Assembly: GCF_002884445.1 (NCBI RefSeq)
Contig: NZ_KZ614144.1
Location: forward strand, 4,198,094 to 4,262,093
Direction of reading: 5' to 3'
Length of the DNA stretch: 64,000 bases
DNA from: Paenibacillus castaneae
Lineage (GTDB): Bacteria > Bacillota > Bacilli > Paenibacillales > Paenibacillaceae
Under the pieces are notes generated by a model that saw nothing but the letters and a program-made list of their open reading frames with translations, had not been told where the DNA came from and did not search any database. Below, in pieces: positions 34,535 to 42,365 of this stretch (positions within the stretch are counted from its first letter, which is position 1; every line of letters begins with the position of its first letter). A program made the position numbers and the translations under genes.

Positions 34535-34880
34535 TGGTTCGCACCCTTTCGACAAAATGTTGCGTATCCTGACTCGTACCTGATAATTCGAATTTCAATA
34601 TAACGGGAACGTGATACATCTCGGAGATCGTGTCAGCACTCTTGGCGAAGCCTGTTCCCCAGTTGCGGTTGCCGCTGGCAGATACGCCGCGAAGGTTCTC
34701 AGCATTGCTCTTCAAGAAGGACTGTACCTTCTCCGGCACTTGACCGAATCCTGTTGTGTACGTGACCAGCACGAACGGCTCGTCCACCTCATCCTTTGCA
34801 TCGATAGGCACTGCCCGCATATTCAATTTCTTGATGAAACGCTTGACATTACCTGTTCTGGAATCATAGACAACTAGCAT
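34521..34880 (-). CDS. nrdI: Class Ib ribonucleotide reductase flavodoxin
   Basis: A 119-residue flavodoxin-like protein. VVYDSRTGNVKRFIKKL is the phosphate-binding loop for FMN, and TYTTGFGQVPEKVQSFL and GNRNWGTGFAKSAD are the flavin loops of NrdI. NrdI supplies the oxidant that loads the dimanganese-tyrosyl cofactor of NrdF. It is the first gene of nrdI-nrdE-nrdF and overlaps nrdE by about 14 bases. AAGGGAG is ten bases ahead of the ATG. Confidence 0.93.
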   Translation of the reverse strand: MLVVYDSRTGNVKRFIKKLNMRAVPIDAKDEVDEPFVLVTYTTGFGQVPEKVQSFLKSNAENLRGVSASGNRNWGTGFAKSADTISEMYHVPVILKFELSGTSQDTQHFVERVRTIEAY

Positions 34881-34917
34881 TGCACGTTCGCTCCCTTACT
34901 GAATCTAAGCAATCAAA

Positions 34918-34955
34918 AAGCGCTCCCGACTAGCATTCTCTGGTCAGTTGCGCTT
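34918..34955 (-). promoter_or_regulatory. Terminator-like hairpin in the nrd leader (possible attenuator)
   Basis: Between the nrd promoter and nrdI the RNA can fold with AAGCGC paired to GCGCTT, a mismatch pair, then CTGAC paired to GTCGG, followed by TTTTTGATT. The 3' arm's GGGAGCG and the loop's AATGCTAGT recur at the nrdI ribosome binding site and start codon (AAGGGAGCG...AATGCTAGT), so mutually exclusive pairings are possible. Function is inferred. Confidence 0.5.
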
Positions 34956-34997
34956 AAATCTTATTTACCACTAGTTAAGCATTGTAGGCCACTTAAT

Positions 34998-35045
34998 ACA
35001 TCAATATGTAGTTGCTGATCTTGATTCTACATCAATATATAGGTG
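34998..35045. promoter_or_regulatory. Pair of NrdR boxes
   Basis: On the minus strand ACCTATATATTGATGT (35044-35029) and AACTACATATTGATGT (35013-34998) are two copies of an AT-rich palindrome-like site whose CTATATATTG core fits the NrdR consensus. They are 31 bp apart, three helical turns, the spacing normal for NrdR. The first lies between the -35 and -10 boxes, so NrdR binding would repress nrdIEF. Confidence 0.7.
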
Positions 35046-35052
35046 GAGTCAA
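35024..35052 (-). promoter_or_regulatory. Promoter of the nrdIEF operon
   Basis: TTGACT (35052-35047) and TAGAAT (35029-35024) are 17 bases apart on the minus strand, about 140 bases upstream of nrdI. One NrdR box fills the spacer. Confidence 0.75.
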
Positions 35053-35160
35053 TGAAAATTATGGAGAAAATATTAATCTATTTTTTTGGCGCACTCGACT
35101 ATTTTAACAGATAAGGCTATGATGGGATAGTGTCATTTTATTGCTATTTTGGAGGCCCCA

Positions 35161-35382
35161 ATGGACGCTAAAACAACCGCAGAACAAATTCGAGAGACGA
35201 TAGACAAGCTGTTTCTGGACGCTGGATATGCGGCGCCTGAGCTGCTAGAATACATCGAGAAATTAGAGCGAGATACGGATCAGATGCAGCAAACAATCAA
35301 AAAATTAAAGCTCGATGCGGTAAGAAAAGCATCCGCAGCAGCAGGTATGAACAGCCGCTTGAAGGATGCCCTGCGCGAATAG
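35161..35382 (+). CDS. Small helical protein, unknown
   Basis: A 73-residue protein, nearly all helix, with a predicted coiled-coil in LEYIEKLERDTDQMQQTIKKLKL. GGAGG lies five bases before the ATG at 35161; a TTG four codons upstream overlaps that site. No family is recognised. It is transcribed away from the nrd operon and the DNA between them must hold both promoters. Confidence 0.6.
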   Translation: MDAKTTAEQIRETIDKLFLDAGYAAPELLEYIEKLERDTDQMQQTIKKLKLDAVRKASAAAGMNSRLKDALRE

Positions 35383-35531
35383 CAGGATGCCGAAACACAA
35401 CATCTAGATCGGCGAATTGCCGCAAAGGCTGGACTGAACCTACCAGAAATTCGCAGAATCAATCTGTTATTTCTGATTACAACAATTCATGATATGTCGA
35501 TTATGCTCATTTTTTGACATAAGCCAAAACA

Positions 35532-35602
35532 AAGGGGCTGTCCCAAAAGGTTATATACCTTGGGCTACCACTCAAGGTTTATAGCTTTTTGGACAGCCCT
35601 TT
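35532..35602. repeat. Large imperfect hairpin (terminator or MITE-like)
   Basis: AAAGGGgCTGTCC at the left pairs with GGACAGCCCTTT at the right, and AAAA/TTTT and ACCTT/AAGGT stems lie inside, making a 71-base foldback. Such GGGCTGTCC ends also occur at the tips of some insertion sequences, so this may be a small non-autonomous element. It could also end transcription of the plus-strand gene before it. Confidence 0.6.
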
Positions 35603-35622
35603 CTATAAGGCCTTCTTTGTAT

Positions 35623-35983
35623 GAGCTCATATCTGCTCATTTTCTTGGAAATAGAGCTAATTTCTAGCTCTATTTCTTCAAAAGTAAGCCAAGTTGGTGG
35701 AATAGAGCTAGTTTCTAGCTCTATTTCGCTCTTCTATCCTCATAAGAGCTCGTATCTACTCGTTTTCTTAGAAATAGAGCTAATTTCTAGCTCTATTTCT
35801 TCAAAAGTAAGCCAAGTTAGTGGAATAGAGCTAGTTTCTAGCTCTATTTCGCTCATCTATCCTCATACGAGCTCATATCTGCTCATTTTCTTGGAAATAG
35901 AGCTAATTTCTAGCTCTATTTCTTCAAAAGTAAGCCAAGTTAGCGAAATAGAGCTAGTTTCTAGCTCTATTTCGCTCATCTAC
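35623..35983. repeat. Three tandem 123-bp units, each with two palindromes
   Basis: Units begin at GAGCTC at 35623, 35746 and 35869: a period of exactly 123 bp, with a few differences between copies. Each holds GAAATAGAGCTA-atttc-TAGCTCTATTTC (12-bp perfect stem) and a second ATAGAGCTAG-ttt-CTAGCTCTAT stem. In the last unit the second stem grows to 16 perfect pairs (AGCGAAATAGAGCTAG with CTAGCTCTATTTCGCT). The array ends eight bases from the stop of the yqeM-like gene, at the end of the long yqe operon. The continuous plus frame through it follows from the period being a multiple of three. Confidence 0.92.
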
Positions 35984-35990
35984 TGCCTTT

Positions 35991-36758
35991 CTATTTCACA
36001 GCAGCAAAAAACAACCGCTCAGACTCGCTGTCTGCTGGCTTCAGCTCGAAATCTGCATAACGATCAACCGATTGAAAGCCTGCGCGGCGCAAAGCTGCCT
36101 CTACCCAATCAGGATCATAGGCGCGCTGCACATGCGTTTCTTCAAATCGACTAAACTTCGAGTCGTGCTCACGCGCAAAAATCGTAAGGCTATGCTCAAT
36201 CTCACATCGTTCCTCTTCAAAGTCGCATGTCCATATATAGGCGACATCCTTCTCATCAAGCACAAAGGGCTGTTCCTCTGCATAACGAATCAGCTGCTTT
36301 GGAGGATGCATGTCGAACAAGAATGTCCCCCCGCTGCGCAAACCTGAATATGTAGAACGGAAAGCAGCCTCGATATCGGACTCCTCTGTCAAATAGTTCA
36401 AGCAGTCACAGAATGATATAACGGCGTCAACCGGCTCCTGAAGCTCCCATTCCCGCATATCCTGTTGAAGCCACCTTATGGTGCCTGGACGCGGCCGTGC
36501 AAGCCCCTGCGGCGTCTCATCCCATTTGCTGCGGGCAACCGTCAGCATGTCTGAAGACAGGTCGATTCCATAAACATGGAAGCCTGAGCGGGCAAGCGGA
36601 ATCGATATATTTCCGGTTCCGCAGCCTAGATCAACAACCGAAGCCGGCATGCCATAACGCGACCAGCCAGCTCTTGCAAAGCCAAGCCATTCCGCATACG
36701 GCATGTCCTCCATCAGTTGATCATAAACCGTCGCGAACTGACCATAGGAGCGCGTCAT
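35991..36758 (-). CDS. yqeM: SAM-dependent methyltransferase (YqeM-like)
   Basis: A 255-residue methyltransferase with motif I in VVDLGCGTGNISIPLA, then VYGIDLSSDML and VDAVISFCDCLNYL. Its place at the end of the yqeG-to-rsfS gene order matches B. subtilis yqeM. The start overlaps the stop of the S1-domain gene as ATGA. Its substrate is unknown. The palindrome array begins eight bases past its stop. Confidence 0.85.
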   Translation of the reverse strand: MTRSYGQFATVYDQLMEDMPYAEWLGFARAGWSRYGMPASVVDLGCGTGNISIPLARSGFHVYGIDLSSDMLTVARSKWDETPQGLARPRPGTIRWLQQDMREWELQEPVDAVISFCDCLNYLTEESDIEAAFRSTYSGLRSGGTFLFDMHPPKQLIRYAEEQPFVLDEKDVAYIWTCDFEEERCEIEHSLTIFAREHDSKFSRFEETHVQRAYDPDWVEAALRRAGFQSVDRYADFELKPADSESERLFFAAVK

Positions 36759-37714
36759 TGACCCTCAGCTCCTTCATTGGATGAACGGTTAACCTCCGAT
36801 TGCTGATCTGTTTGTTCGGGCGAATCAGCCGCAGCTTCTTCCGCCAGATACGTCCAGCTTCCCTTTTGCGTAACAAGCCTCTCGCGCATCAGCTTCCCAA
36901 TGGCGCGTTTGAAAGCACCTTTGCTGATTCCGAACTTCTGCTTAATAATATCGGCATCCGTCTGATCGGAATACGGCATCCCGCCACCCGGACGCTCTTT
37001 GAGAAACGCAAGAATGCGATCCGCATCCTCGAGTCTTCCGATTTCTTTGCGCGGCGCCATCGATAGGTTCGCTCTGCCGTCTTCGCGTATATAGGTTACG
37101 CGGGCACCGACACGCTCGCCAAGACGAAGCGGACGAGTTCTCTCGGAGCTTGGAATATGTCCATAGACGCCAAAGCCGACTACGCCGCCGTCAATAATGA
37201 CGAATGAGCCGATTTGCAGCGTTTTTGTAACCCAGCCTTCCACCCATTGATTATTCCAGCTTGTAGGCGCGGGAAATACGAGCTCGGAGAGCTCTTCTTC
37301 GAACGCAATTTTGGCAACGAGTCTGCCGATTTTATCATGCTTCATCACGACAAATACCTCGTCACCTGGAAGCGGTCTGTAATCGATGCTCTCTGGAAGC
37401 TCCGAGAGAGGAAGCAGCAATTGTCTGCCTAAACCCATTTCCAGAAAACAGCCAAGTCGCGGATGCACGTCTGCAACCTGCAAGCGTGCAAGCTCACCGA
37501 GCTGCAAGAACGGTTTCTTCATCGTTGCCGCTAATCGATCCTCCGAGTCGTAGAACAGAAACGCTTCTACCGTATCGCCGATTTTCGGCTTGGAGCCCAC
37601 GAGCTCCGTATAGTGCATAAGCACATCAGATTCCCCGTTGGTCAAGAAATAGCCATAGGGTGAAACCTCGCGGTCCACCTTAAGCATTTCTGTCGTGCCT
37701 GCTACAAAACTCAT
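36755..37714 (-). CDS. cvfB: S1-domain RNA-binding protein (CvfB/YitL family)
   Basis: A 319-residue protein of the CvfB family: several S1-like OB domains in tandem (for example EVSPYGYFLTNGESDVLMHY and GWVTKTLQIGSFVIIDGGVV) and a C-terminal winged helix (FGISKGAFKRAIGKLMRERL), then an acidic tail. CvfB affects virulence factor expression in Staphylococcus, probably by binding RNA. The ATG at 37714 overlaps the rsfS stop as ATGA, and the 3' end overlaps yqeM the same way. It is not part of the B. subtilis version of this operon, where yqeM follows rsfS directly. Confidence 0.85.
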   Translation of the reverse strand: MSFVAGTTEMLKVDREVSPYGYFLTNGESDVLMHYTELVGSKPKIGDTVEAFLFYDSEDRLAATMKKPFLQLGELARLQVADVHPRLGCFLEMGLGRQLLLPLSELPESIDYRPLPGDEVFVVMKHDKIGRLVAKIAFEEELSELVFPAPTSWNNQWVEGWVTKTLQIGSFVIIDGGVVGFGVYGHIPSSERTRPLRLGERVGARVTYIREDGRANLSMAPRKEIGRLEDADRILAFLKERPGGGMPYSDQTDADIIKQKFGISKGAFKRAIGKLMRERLVTQKGSWTYLAEEAAADSPEQTDQQSEVNRSSNEGAEGQ

Positions 37715-38058
37715 GCGAATTCCACAACCTTCGCATCCGACCAAAGCCGCTCAATATTATAGTATTCGCGCTCATCGCGATGGAATACATGTACGATAAC
37801 ATCGCCAAGATCGATCAAAACCCATCTAGCGGTATCCATGCCTTCAATACCGCGGATGCGAGCACCGTTTTTCTCCGCTTGCTTTCTAACTTCAGTCGCG
37901 ATCGCCTGTACTTGCGTATCAGAGTTACCGCTGCATATAACGAAGTAATCCGCAACTAAAGAAATCTCCTTTAAATTTAATGCAATAACGTTGACCGCTT
38001 TCTTGTCTTCTGCTGCATCAACCGTAATTTGAAGAAGTTTATCTGAATGTAGCGCCAT
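37711..38058 (-). CDS. rsfS: Ribosomal silencing factor RsfS
   Basis: A 115-residue RsfS/Iojap protein: LKEISLVADYFVICSGNSDTQ, ARWVLIDLGDVIVHVF and the terminal ERLWSDAKVV are diagnostic. It binds ribosomal protein uL14 and keeps subunits apart in starved cells. GGAGG lies seven bases before the ATG and overlaps the end of yqeK. Confidence 0.95.
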   Translation of the reverse strand: MALHSDKLLQITVDAAEDKKAVNVIALNLKEISLVADYFVICSGNSDTQVQAIATEVRKQAEKNGARIRGIEGMDTARWVLIDLGDVIVHVFHRDEREYYNIERLWSDAKVVEFA

Positions 38059-38061
38059 AGC

Positions 38062-38640
38062 TCAGCCTCCAGTAATTGTATTGTTTGATTCTAATAACGC
38101 ATTCCGCGCTTCGATCGTTAATGGAAATATACGTTTTCCCTTTTCCAGCAAAAAAGTGATGGTCGAATTAAAGCCTGCTAGAAGCGCCTGCTCTAAATGC
38201 TGCTCACTTAGCTCGCGGATGATATTTACGCCTGGAAAGTCTCGTCCTGGCTCCATATAATCGGCCAAGCACACAATTTTCTCGAGCTTCGACATCTCTC
38301 GCCGACCAGAGGTGTGATACCGAATTGCATTGAGAACATCGGTATCTGTTACGCCATACTCGTGCTCGGCCACCCAAGCCCCAACTGGAGCATGCCAAAG
38401 CTCTTTATCGTAAAGCAGCAGCTCGGACGGCAGGTTTTTATCGCGAATCATTTCCTCCATGCGCCCGGTTGGCCAGTATTTAGCTACATCATGAAGGATG
38501 GCAGCAAGCTCCGCGCGAACGGGATCCTCGCCGAAACGCTTCGCTAGCAGGATAGCTGTATCCATGACGCCTTGAGTATGAAGCCATCTGCGCTCCGGCA
38601 TTTGTGCCTTCACTTTCTCAATCATTTGCTCACGCTTCAT
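38062..38640 (-). CDS. yqeK: HD-domain hydrolase YqeK
   Basis: A 192-residue HD-domain protein with HDVAKYWPTGR and LWHAPVGAWVAEHEYGV giving the metal-binding residues, and RYHTSGRREMSKLEKIVCLADYMEPG in the conserved order. YqeK-type enzymes split Ap4A symmetrically into two ADP. Its start overlaps the end of nadD by 11 bases, and rsfS follows at once. Confidence 0.93.
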   Translation of the reverse strand: MKREQMIEKVKAQMPERRWLHTQGVMDTAILLAKRFGEDPVRAELAAILHDVAKYWPTGRMEEMIRDKNLPSELLLYDKELWHAPVGAWVAEHEYGVTDTDVLNAIRYHTSGRREMSKLEKIVCLADYMEPGRDFPGVNIIRELSEQHLEQALLAGFNSTITFLLEKGKRIFPLTIEARNALLESNNTITGG

Positions 38641-39220
38641 ACAGGCTGTTCCTCCTCATGTAGCTATAGACGCGATCCGGCACCAAGTATTGAACCGACT
38701 TCCCAGCTTTCACCTTGCCTCTGATAGCCGTCGATGAAATTGGGATGGCCGGCATTGGAATGAGCTGAACCCGTGCTTGTATAAATGCCGGAAGCGCATC
38801 AAGATTTATCGGATCGCCAGGGCGCTCCACTCCTATGAAGCTGACCTGATTCGCCAACTGCTCAATCTGGTGCCACTGGGGCAGATCATTGATCCGGTCA
38901 GAGCCGATAATGTAGAAGAATGTATGGTCTGGATAACGATGCTTCAGCTCCATGATCGTATCATAGGAATAGCTTACCCCACCGCGCTGCAATTCAATGT
39001 CGAGCGCTCGAAAAGCCGAATTGCTTTCCAGCGCTTCACATACCATCTCATAACGCTGCTGGCCGCTGACTCCCGGCTCATTCGCTTTGAGTGGAGGAGC
39101 ATAGGAAGGTATAAACCAAACCTCATGCAGATCACATTGCTCGCGCGCTGTTTCTGCTGCAATTAAATGCCCGATATGGATAGGGTCGAATGTTCCGCCC
39201 ATGATGCCTATTCTACTCAC
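38630..39220 (-). CDS. nadD: Nicotinate-nucleotide adenylyltransferase
   Basis: About 196 residues. IGIMGGTFDPIHIGHLIAAE holds the nucleotidyltransferase HxGH motif, and PAIPISSTAIR the ISSTxxR motif. The enzyme joins nicotinate mononucleotide to ATP in NAD synthesis. The best start is GTG at 39220, eight bases after AAGGAG; an ATG at 39226 lies too close to that site but cannot be excluded. Confidence 0.94.
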   Translation of the reverse strand: MSRIGIMGGTFDPIHIGHLIAAETAREQCDLHEVWFIPSYAPPLKANEPGVSGQQRYEMVCEALESNSAFRALDIELQRGGVSYSYDTIMELKHRYPDHTFFYIIGSDRINDLPQWHQIEQLANQVSFIGVERPGDPINLDALPAFIQARVQLIPMPAIPISSTAIRGKVKAGKSVQYLVPDRVYSYMRRNSLYEA

Positions 39221-39302
39221 ACGCATCGCTCCTTCCATCTTAAGAGCGAGAAGTGTATGAATTCACGCTCTTCTCTAGGTTTTGAGTCCAACGTCTTACC
39301 TC

Positions 39303-39608
39303 TTATTTGCGAGCTGGCTTAGGCAGCTCAATTTGTTTGTAGTCTTTGGATTCTTTATAGAGGACAATCGTTTTGCCGATAACTTGTACAAGCTCAGCGC
39401 CTGCTGCTGCCGCAACCTCAACACCGATTTCTTTAGGATCGTCAAGGCAATTGTTCAAGACAGATACTTTAATAAGCTCACGAGTTTCAATCGCCTCTTC
39501 GATGTGACGAACGAGGTGGTCGTTTGTGCCGCCCTTGCCAACCTGGAAGATCGGTGTTAAATGGTGAGCCAATGATCGTAAATAACGTTTTTGTTTACCT
39601 GTAAGCAT
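39303..39608 (-). CDS. yhbY: YhbY/CRS1-type RNA-binding protein (YqeI)
   Basis: A 101-residue protein: MLTGKQKRYLRSLAHHL and IFQVGKGGTNDHLVRHIEEA are the YhbY signature, with a GxxG loop for RNA. It associates with assembling ribosomes. AAGGA lies nine bases before the ATG at 39608; the longer upstream frame overlaps aroE in another frame and is not used. Confidence 0.93.
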   Translation of the reverse strand: MLTGKQKRYLRSLAHHLTPIFQVGKGGTNDHLVRHIEEAIETRELIKVSVLNNCLDDPKEIGVEVAAAAGAELVQVIGKTIVLYKESKDYKQIELPKPARK

Positions 39609-39670
39609 GTTAAGTGTTCCTTCTTTCATCAAATAGTTCGTCTGTTTTATTATTATTGAAAATAGAGCTG

Positions 39671-40540
39671 TCAGCCTTGCAGCGAAGCTAGAACGGTCTC
39701 GCGCATCGCAGCTGCAGGAGCAGGCTGGCCTGTCCAATACTCAAAAGCATAGGCGCCTTGATAAATAAACATGCCTAAGCCGCCGTGAATACGGCAGCCG
39801 CGCTGCTCAGCTTGCTGTAGAAACTTTGTTTTTAATGGATTATAAATTAAATCGCTTGCCACTGCGCCTGGTTTCAGCCATGCAGCGTCAATAGGCGTTT
39901 CGTCCGTATTTGGAAACATCCCGACAGATGTGGTATTAATGACAATATCCGCCTGCTGACACGCAGCCTGCAGCGAATCATTGGAAACCGCTTCAATATC
40001 CACCTTGTCACGGAAGGCAGCTGCCAGCTCGGTCGCTCGCTCAATGGAACGATTGGAAATCGTAATATGAGCCGGCTTCTCGCTGATGAGTGCATACAGG
40101 ATACCACGGGCCGCCCCGCCTGCGCCGATAACGACAATTCTCTTGCCGGCTAGGTGAGACTCCGCTTCTTCCTTCAATGATCGAACATATCCGATTCCAT
40201 CCGTATTATAACCGATAAGCCGTCCATTATCGTTGACAATCGTATTGACTGCACCAATAGCGGCTGCTCCGGCATCAATATGATCCAATACGCTCATAAT
40301 GTCCAGCTTGTGAGGTATCGTAACGTTTACACCTCGAATGCCCATGGCTCTTACCCCGGCAGCGAAATCAGCTACATGGCCGCTCGTTATATGAAATGCG
40401 GCATATACGCCATTAATTCCAGTTTCCCGGAAAGCCCGGTTCATCATAATAGGCGATTTCGAATGCCGAATGGGATCGCCGATTACTCCGAACAATATCG
40501 TATTGCTGTCAATATGATGTCCTGCACCTGAAATCGTCAC
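39671..40540 (-). CDS. aroE: Shikimate dehydrogenase
   Basis: A 289-residue enzyme. GDPIRHSKSPIMMNRAF opens the substrate domain, NVTIPHKLDIM carries the catalytic lysine and GYNTDGIGY the catalytic aspartate, and VIGAGGAARGILYAL is the NADP loop. It reduces 3-dehydroshikimate in aromatic amino-acid synthesis. The start is GTG, ten bases after GGAAGGGG. It is part of the yqe operon, as in Bacillus. Confidence 0.94.
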   Translation of the reverse strand: MTISGAGHHIDSNTILFGVIGDPIRHSKSPIMMNRAFRETGINGVYAAFHITSGHVADFAAGVRAMGIRGVNVTIPHKLDIMSVLDHIDAGAAAIGAVNTIVNDNGRLIGYNTDGIGYVRSLKEEAESHLAGKRIVVIGAGGAARGILYALISEKPAHITISNRSIERATELAAAFRDKVDIEAVSNDSLQAACQQADIVINTTSVGMFPNTDETPIDAAWLKPGAVASDLIYNPLKTKFLQQAEQRGCRIHGGLGMFIYQGAYAFEYWTGQPAPAAAMRETVLASLQG

Positions 40541-40565
40541 CGTGAGTTTTCCCCTTCCAAGCTTG

Positions 40566-41693
40566 TTAAATCATGGAGTCGCGAAGCATGACCTTAACGC
40601 CTTTCGGCGCATAAATATCAAGCAGCGCTCCCCCTGTTCCATTCACTTGAATCCAGCCAAGACCGGAGATGAACACATCTTTGTTCTCGCCGCGCTTCAC
40701 CCGAAGGGAATGTCTTGTCCACGCAGGAATAGTCTCAAGCTCCTCAAGCGTAGGTCCGCCCAGCAATTGGCCGCGGTGATCGGCATAAAGCTCATCAGCC
40801 CGCTCCAGTTTGGTACGGTGGATATTCAATGCATTGGATATATAGAAAGTAAAGGATTGGCGATCGCCTTCCACGAAATCAAATCGGACCAGACTGCCGA
40901 TGAACAATGTCTGGCTTGAGTTTAATTGATAAACGAGCGGCTTAATCGGCTTGTCCGGCAGAAGGGAGCCTAGGAAGCTGCGCGGTACTACCTCCGTCAT
41001 CCGTGATGAATAAACAATTCCCGGCGTATCAATAATCGCTTTATCATCATCCAGCGGAATATGGACAGCGTCTAGCGTCGTTCCCGGATAGCGGGAGGTT
41101 GTAAGTTCGCGCTCCATATCGCTATAATCCCGTATAAGACGATTAATTAATGTAGATTTGCCTACGTTCGTAGCACCGACTACATAAACATTACGACCAT
41201 TCCGATACTTATCAAGCGCTTCGATAACATGCTCAAAGCCCATGTTCCGCTTCGCGCTGCAAAGCACAACATCAACCGTGCGAAGCCCTTCTTCCTTAGC
41301 CTGCTTCTGTACCCAGTTCCGCAGCCGATTCACATTCATCGCTTTCGGAAGCAGGTCGATCTTATTTACAACGAGCAATACCGGATTATTCCCGACAAAA
41401 CGCTGCAAGCCAGAAATTAAGCTTCCCTCGAAATCATATAAATCAACGATATGCACGACTAGACTATCCGTGCTTCCAATGCTTCCAAGCAGCTTCAAAA
41501 AGTCGTCCTGATCGACCGCAACCGATGATGCTTCATTATAATTGCGAATGCGGAAGCATCGCTGACATATAACCGGCTCACGTCCCATTGCCGATTCCGG
41601 CAAATATCCTGCCCGCTCAGGATGCTCAGACTGCAGTTGTACCCCGCAGCCTGCGCATGATGAAGATGCCTGACTAAGTTGTTGTTCCTTCAC
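40566..41693 (-). CDS. yqeH: Ribosome-assembly GTPase YqeH
   Basis: A 375-residue circularly permuted GTPase. A zinc finger (C13, C16, C43, C46) comes first, then NKID (G4) at 110-113, before the P-loop GATNVGKST at about 173-181, and the DTPG switch near 218: the G4-G1-G3 order that defines the family. It is needed for 30S subunit assembly. Its start overlaps the yqeG stop. Confidence 0.95.
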   Translation of the reverse strand: MKEQQLSQASSSCAGCGVQLQSEHPERAGYLPESAMGREPVICQRCFRIRNYNEASSVAVDQDDFLKLLGSIGSTDSLVVHIVDLYDFEGSLISGLQRFVGNNPVLLVVNKIDLLPKAMNVNRLRNWVQKQAKEEGLRTVDVVLCSAKRNMGFEHVIEALDKYRNGRNVYVVGATNVGKSTLINRLIRDYSDMERELTTSRYPGTTLDAVHIPLDDDKAIIDTPGIVYSSRMTEVVPRSFLGSLLPDKPIKPLVYQLNSSQTLFIGSLVRFDFVEGDRQSFTFYISNALNIHRTKLERADELYADHRGQLLGGPTLEELETIPAWTRHSLRVKRGENKDVFISGLGWIQVNGTGGALLDIYAPKGVKVMLRDSMI

Positions 41694-42214
41694 TTTGTTT
41701 CCTCCTCATACCATAACCCTTTTTTTCTAAGACGTACTAATGCGAACCTTTCGATTCTACGATTTACACGTGTCATAACGCCTTCATCAGCCGGCGCAAT
41801 CGGTGTGACTAGAATCGTATATAGTCCCATTCGATTTCCGCCAAGCACATCGGTCAGCATTTGATCGCCGATAACAACCGTTTGTTCCGCCGGAAGCTTC
41901 AGTATAGCTAGAGCTTTGCGGAACGCTTTGCCTGCTGGCTTGCGAGCTGCATGAATATAAGAAATATTCAGCGGAACAGCAAACTTTCCAACACGGGTTT
42001 CATTATTATTAGAAACGATAACAACCTCGAAGCCTCGCGAGCGCACGTAATCAAGCCACTGCACAAGCTTAGGCGTTGCTAACGCCTCTTTAGCACCGAC
42101 AAGCGTATTATCTAGATCCGTAATGATGCCGCGTACGCCTCGCGCGTGCAGCTCATCTAAATTTATTTCATACACCGTATTCACGCGCATGTGCGGCAAC
42201 AGCCGTTCAAACAT
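41690..42214 (-). CDS. yqeG: HAD-type phosphatase YqeG
   Basis: A 174-residue HAD IIIA phosphatase: GIITDLDNTLVG (nucleophile aspartate and DxDxT), VVIVSNNNE (motif 2) and VVIGDQMLTDVLGGNRMG (motif 4). The substrate in bacteria is unknown; eukaryotic relatives act on phosphatidylglycerophosphate. It leads the yqe operon, with a terminator of the previous unit just upstream. Confidence 0.92.
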   Translation of the reverse strand: MFERLLPHMRVNTVYEINLDELHARGVRGIITDLDNTLVGAKEALATPKLVQWLDYVRSRGFEVVIVSNNNETRVGKFAVPLNISYIHAARKPAGKAFRKALAILKLPAEQTVVIGDQMLTDVLGGNRMGLYTILVTPIAPADEGVMTRVNRRIERFALVRLRKKGLWYEEETK

Positions 42215-42285
42215 AATCGATATCCCTCTGCTTTCTGCCTGCTATCTTACGAAACTATACCATACAAACTAAATTTGTTGCAAAA

Positions 42286-42321
42286 AAATACCGCTGCCAA
42301 TTTCACTGGCAGACGGTATTT
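42286..42321 (-). terminator. Terminator after the transglutaminase-like gene
   Basis: AAATACCG/CGGTATTT and CTGCCA/TGGCAG stems followed by seven Ts on the minus strand. It ends the MoxR-DUF58-transglutaminase unit before yqeG. Confidence 0.9.
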
Positions 42322-42365
42322 GTTCCATAAGTCGCTTCGTATATCATCTCATCTGATGGCAGCTA

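Noticed and set aside
34881-35000. Cobalamin riboswitch before nrdIEF
   Set aside because: The leader is only about 110 bases and has no B12-box-like GCCACTG; the NrdR boxes explain the main control.
35623-35983. CRISPR array
   Set aside because: Units are repeated in full with no unique spacers, the period is 123 bp, and no cas genes are near.
35621-36154. Plus-strand open frame of 177 codons through the repeat array
   Set aside because: The frame stays open only because the repeat unit is 123 bp (41 codons) and palindromic. It then runs into the antisense of the yqeM-like gene. No ribosome binding site is seen.
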